Positions 61,309-64,000 of a stretch of DNA of 64,000 bases are shown here, one piece after another. The DNA is from Bowmanella pacifica. GTDB taxonomy: Bacteria > Pseudomonadota > Gammaproteobacteria > Enterobacterales > Alteromonadaceae. Below the pieces are notes generated by a model. It was not told the DNA's origin, searched no databases, and saw only the letters and a program-made list of their open reading frames with translations. A program made the translations under genes and the position numbers. The stretch lies in assembly GCF_014645355.1 (NCBI RefSeq), contig NZ_BMLS01000008.1:1-64000 (forward strand), read 5' to 3'. Position 1 is the stretch's first letter. The number at the start of each line of letters is the position of its first letter.

Positions 61309-63819
61309 CTAGTTTATCCAATGCTTTAGCTTTTCTGGCTCCACTGCTGGACTATATAAATAGCCTTGTCCGACCTGACAGCCTGAACCCAATAAGAAAT
61401 CTCGTTGGGCAGATGACTCTATACCTTCGGCGATAACGTCAAGGTTCAGTGCTTTAGCCATGGCGATAATAGCCAGGGTAATCTGACTATCCTCATTGTT
61501 GTCAGGTAATTCCCGGATAAAGCTTCGGTCAATCTTAAGCACATTGATGGGGAGTCGACGTAGATAGGATAGGGACGAATAGCCCGTACCAAAGTCGTCA
61601 ATGGACAATCTGAAACCTAGTTGGCGTAACTTAGTTAATAATCCCAGGGTTGTATCCGCTTGTGCGGGGATCAGACAGCTTTCGGTTAGTTCCAGTTCAA
61701 TCTGCTCTGGTGATACCTGAGCTTGCTGAAGTATGCTCAGTAGCCTTTCACAAAAATCCGGCGTGATCAGGTGCAGTACTGAAATATTAATAGATACAGG
61801 TACCTCGGGCAGACGCGCCGTTCGTATATCCTCACAAACTTGATATATCACTTGCTCACTGAGTAAACCAATAAGGCCAAGCTTTTCAGCCAAGGGGATG
61901 AAATCTACTGGAGATACCTGACCCAGTGTGGGGTCATGCCAACGAACCAGGGCTTCCACTCCAGTTAACTGCCCCGAACGAAGATCGACCTTGGGTTGAT
62001 AAAGCACTTTGAGTGATTGTTGTTGAAGGGCTAAACGAAGGCCTTGCTCCAACCTCAGTTCGTCGGCGGTTTGCTGACCTGCACTGGCCTGATAAAAGCA
62101 ATATTGATTGCGTCCGGCGTTTTTAGCCTGATACATCGCCAGATCAGCGTGTTTAATCAGTTGCTCAGAGCTTTGTCCGTCTTTAGGAAACATGCTGATG
62201 CCGATACTGGCCGTCAGGAAAAAGTCCTGACCTTTAATACGAATAGGTGCATCGAATTGGGTGATCAATCGCTGAGCAAGACATTCTAACGATGTGGCTT
62301 TATCTATCTCAGGAATAAGAATAGTAAACTCGTCACCGCCAATTCGCGCCACAGACTCGCCTTCTCTGACGGTTGACAGCAGTCTGTGTGCCACTTCTTT
62401 TAAGGCCTGGTCACCAGCCTGATGGCCTAACGTATCATTGATACGCTTGAACAGATCCAAATCCAGAAACAACACCGCCATATTGTGGTGGTGTCTATGT
62501 GCATTGGCGATGCCCAAATGCAGTCTGTCCATAAAGAGTCTGCGGTTTGCCAGCCCGGTTAATTCATCAATATAGGCCAATTGATGAATTTGTTTCTCCT
62601 GGCGTTTTCGCTCACTAATATCACTGAAAATGCCAGCAAACTGGCCTATCTCGCCTTGTTCTCCACGGATCGCGGTAATAGACAGCCACTGAGGATAGAC
62701 TTCGCCGTTCTTACGCTTGTTCCATATTTCTCCCTGCCACTGCCCTTGTGACAGCAAGGTTTCCCACAAGTTTTTGTAGAAGTGCGGCTCATGCAGGCCC
62801 GAGCTAAGTAAATCAGGTTTGCGGCCAATAGCTTCGTCGGCGCTGTAACCGGTAAGCATGCTAAAGCTGGGGTTGACCGATTCAATCACACCGTTAACGT
62901 CGGTAATCATGATCCCGTCCAGCGACGCGTCGATCACTTTTTGTGCCAGGCGCAAATAATCTGTCGATGTACGCAATGCCGCATCTCTGGCCCGCAACGC
63001 CTCCTTCAACTGGGCTACATAAGTATGTTCAACGTTAAGTAAAATGTCAGAAAAGGACAGTAATCCGCATAATTGCTCATGCTCGTCACTGACGGCTAAG
63101 TGACGAAAATTGTTCTCTTTTAAAATATCCACCGCTTGCAGTAAGGTGCAGGTTTTTTTTACTGTCAGTAGCGGTTTATGTGCCAGCTCGCCCAAAGAAA
63201 CGTTTTTAGATGCGCTGGCAATCAACTTTATCAGGTCACGTTCGGTGACAATGCCCTGAGCATGTCCGTTGGTTGCCACTAGCGCGGCATCAACCCCTTG
63301 CTTATTCATAGCCGTAACCCCTTCGGCGAGGGACAGCGAGGCATCCAGTACCAGCGGTGGTCTGATCAATGTTGAACCAACATCCCGCAATGCTAAATAA
63401 AACTCGATACGCTGCTGTTTCACTATGTCGGTTTGCGTTAGCAAGCCCAGCGGTCGATTCTGTTTATCTGTGACCAGCAGGCGACGTATCTGTTTTTTCA
63501 GCATTAAGCTGGTGGCGTCATTGAGCAGCGTATTGCCCTGCACCTGAATGACCGGGTAGCTCATTAATTTGCTGACAGGGGTCTGATAGTGGTGGGTTGC
63601 ATCAAAATCAATAGACTTGGCGTCGGATTCTGTCCAGATCCCAACGATATCCTCATTATCTTTAACCAGAACACAACTTACCTGATGGCTTTGCATCAAC
63701 TTGGCCACATCACGAATAGCAGTATCTGGAGGGCAGGTGACCAGGTCACGACTGGCCAGTTCGGCAACTGTAGGTTCAGTATGACCCACATTTAAAAGTG
63801 GACCCAAAATGTCCTGCAT
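61309..63819 (-). CDS. CBS-PAS-GGDEF-EAL cyclic-di-GMP signalling protein
   Basis: An 836-aa cytoplasmic protein. Four CBS motifs in two pairs occupy about 15-270, a PAS domain about 290-405 (DASLDGIMITDVNGVIESVN, GYSADEAIGRKPDLL), GGDEF about 415-575 (ARIGGDEFTILIPE) and EAL about 585-832 (GVEALVRWHDP, ELTESCLIP, DDFGTGYSSLSYLRR, LKIDRSFI). The EAL residues look complete, so it should hydrolyse cyclic di-GMP. GGDEF is intact, but the product-inhibition site RxxD reads REGE. CBS pairs bind adenine nucleotides, so energy state may set its activity. There is no membrane segment. Confidence 0.93.
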   Translation of the reverse strand: MQDILGPLLNVGHTEPTVAELASRDLVTCPPDTAIRDVAKLMQSHQVSCVLVKDNEDIVGIWTESDAKSIDFDATHHYQTPVSKLMSYPVIQVQGNTLLNDATSLMLKKQIRRLLVTDKQNRPLGLLTQTDIVKQQRIEFYLALRDVGSTLIRPPLVLDASLSLAEGVTAMNKQGVDAALVATNGHAQGIVTERDLIKLIASASKNVSLGELAHKPLLTVKKTCTLLQAVDILKENNFRHLAVSDEHEQLCGLLSFSDILLNVEHTYVAQLKEALRARDAALRTSTDYLRLAQKVIDASLDGIMITDVNGVIESVNPSFSMLTGYSADEAIGRKPDLLSSGLHEPHFYKNLWETLLSQGQWQGEIWNKRKNGEVYPQWLSITAIRGEQGEIGQFAGIFSDISERKRQEKQIHQLAYIDELTGLANRRLFMDRLHLGIANAHRHHHNMAVLFLDLDLFKRINDTLGHQAGDQALKEVAHRLLSTVREGESVARIGGDEFTILIPEIDKATSLECLAQRLITQFDAPIRIKGQDFFLTASIGISMFPKDGQSSEQLIKHADLAMYQAKNAGRNQYCFYQASAGQQTADELRLEQGLRLALQQQSLKVLYQPKVDLRSGQLTGVEALVRWHDPTLGQVSPVDFIPLAEKLGLIGLLSEQVIYQVCEDIRTARLPEVPVSINISVLHLITPDFCERLLSILQQAQVSPEQIELELTESCLIPAQADTTLGLLTKLRQLGFRLSIDDFGTGYSSLSYLRRLPINVLKIDRSFIRELPDNNEDSQITLAIIAMAKALNLDVIAEGIESSAQRDFLLGSGCQVGQGYLYSPAVEPEKLKHWIN

Positions 63820-64000
63820 GGAATGACCGCCTTAACAACAACGACCGCGTAGCATAACCATAATCTTTAACAGCGTTTTTGATCTAACACAAATTCATTT
63901 AATCCTGAGCGCAATGAAGATTTGTTTAATTGAAATCTTGGTATGTTATATTGTATCGTTATTGCTTGGGTAGGGTTTCCGCTGAGTCTGTCATTCTGAC
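63820..64000. other. Upstream region of the signalling gene
   Basis: AT-rich non-coding DNA at the window end. No gene can be supported before the edge. Confidence 0.3.

Overview
The window looks like a chromosomal segment of a marine or aquatic gammaproteobacterium of the Alteromonadales type. This rests on gene content and order: metY-rimP-nusA-infB-rbfA-truB-rpsO, a fumC-orfX-sodA operon behind a Fur box, a DUF3083-type protein, a TorF-like porin, and a full putrescine (Puu/Pot) locus. I see no insertion sequence, phage gene, integrase or CRISPR array. The assignment is inferred from protein family resemblance, not from a database search.

Region by region. 1-2300: a hypothetical protein, a zinc-dependent phospholipase C-like protein and a small lipoprotein. 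2348-6440: a probable iron-starvation locus, with an 18/19 Fur box between an operon (TPR-like protein, Mn-superoxide dismutase, orfX, iron-free class II fumarase) and a divergent ZIP metal transporter. 6558-14749: a porin, an SH3-type lipoprotein and a PhoQ/PhoP-like two-component system. These lie divergent from an uncharacterised cassette (P-loop NTPase, ABC exporter with a degenerate ATPase domain, CPBP-family membrane protein). The divergent promoter region carries two pairs of direct repeats with an 11-bp period, as expected for an OmpR/PhoB-family regulator. 14816-16757: AguA and AguB, which turn agmatine into putrescine. 17079-28778: an orphan peptide-type binding protein, a LysR/azoreductase pair, DUF3083, a 57-residue membrane protein, an M1 aminopeptidase lipoprotein, a VOC protein, a chemoreceptor and a LysR/beta-alanine aminotransferase pair. 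28970-35678: a TonB receptor facing a cassette that joins a GspC-type secretion protein, a six-bladed propeller lipoprotein, a dockerin-bearing secreted propeller protein and a cohesin-like protein with a PEP-CTERM anchor. This is the most unusual part of the window.

35761-52093 holds polyamine uptake and breakdown: PotFGHI imports putrescine; two PuuA, two PuuB, PuuC, PuuD and an SpuC-type transaminase take it towards GABA and succinate; SpeB adds a second agmatine route; PuuR-like and TetR regulators and a TorF-like porin sit in the locus. With AguAB and the beta-alanine aminotransferase, polyamine nitrogen use is the main metabolic theme.

52168-64000: a bacterioferritin lacking the heme-ligand methionine, the initiator tRNA (metY), a structured non-coding stretch, a rimP-leader-like attenuator, the transcription/translation operon ending at rpsO (pnp does not follow), then a YqhA-family protein, a MerC-domain protein and a CBS-PAS-GGDEF-EAL protein.
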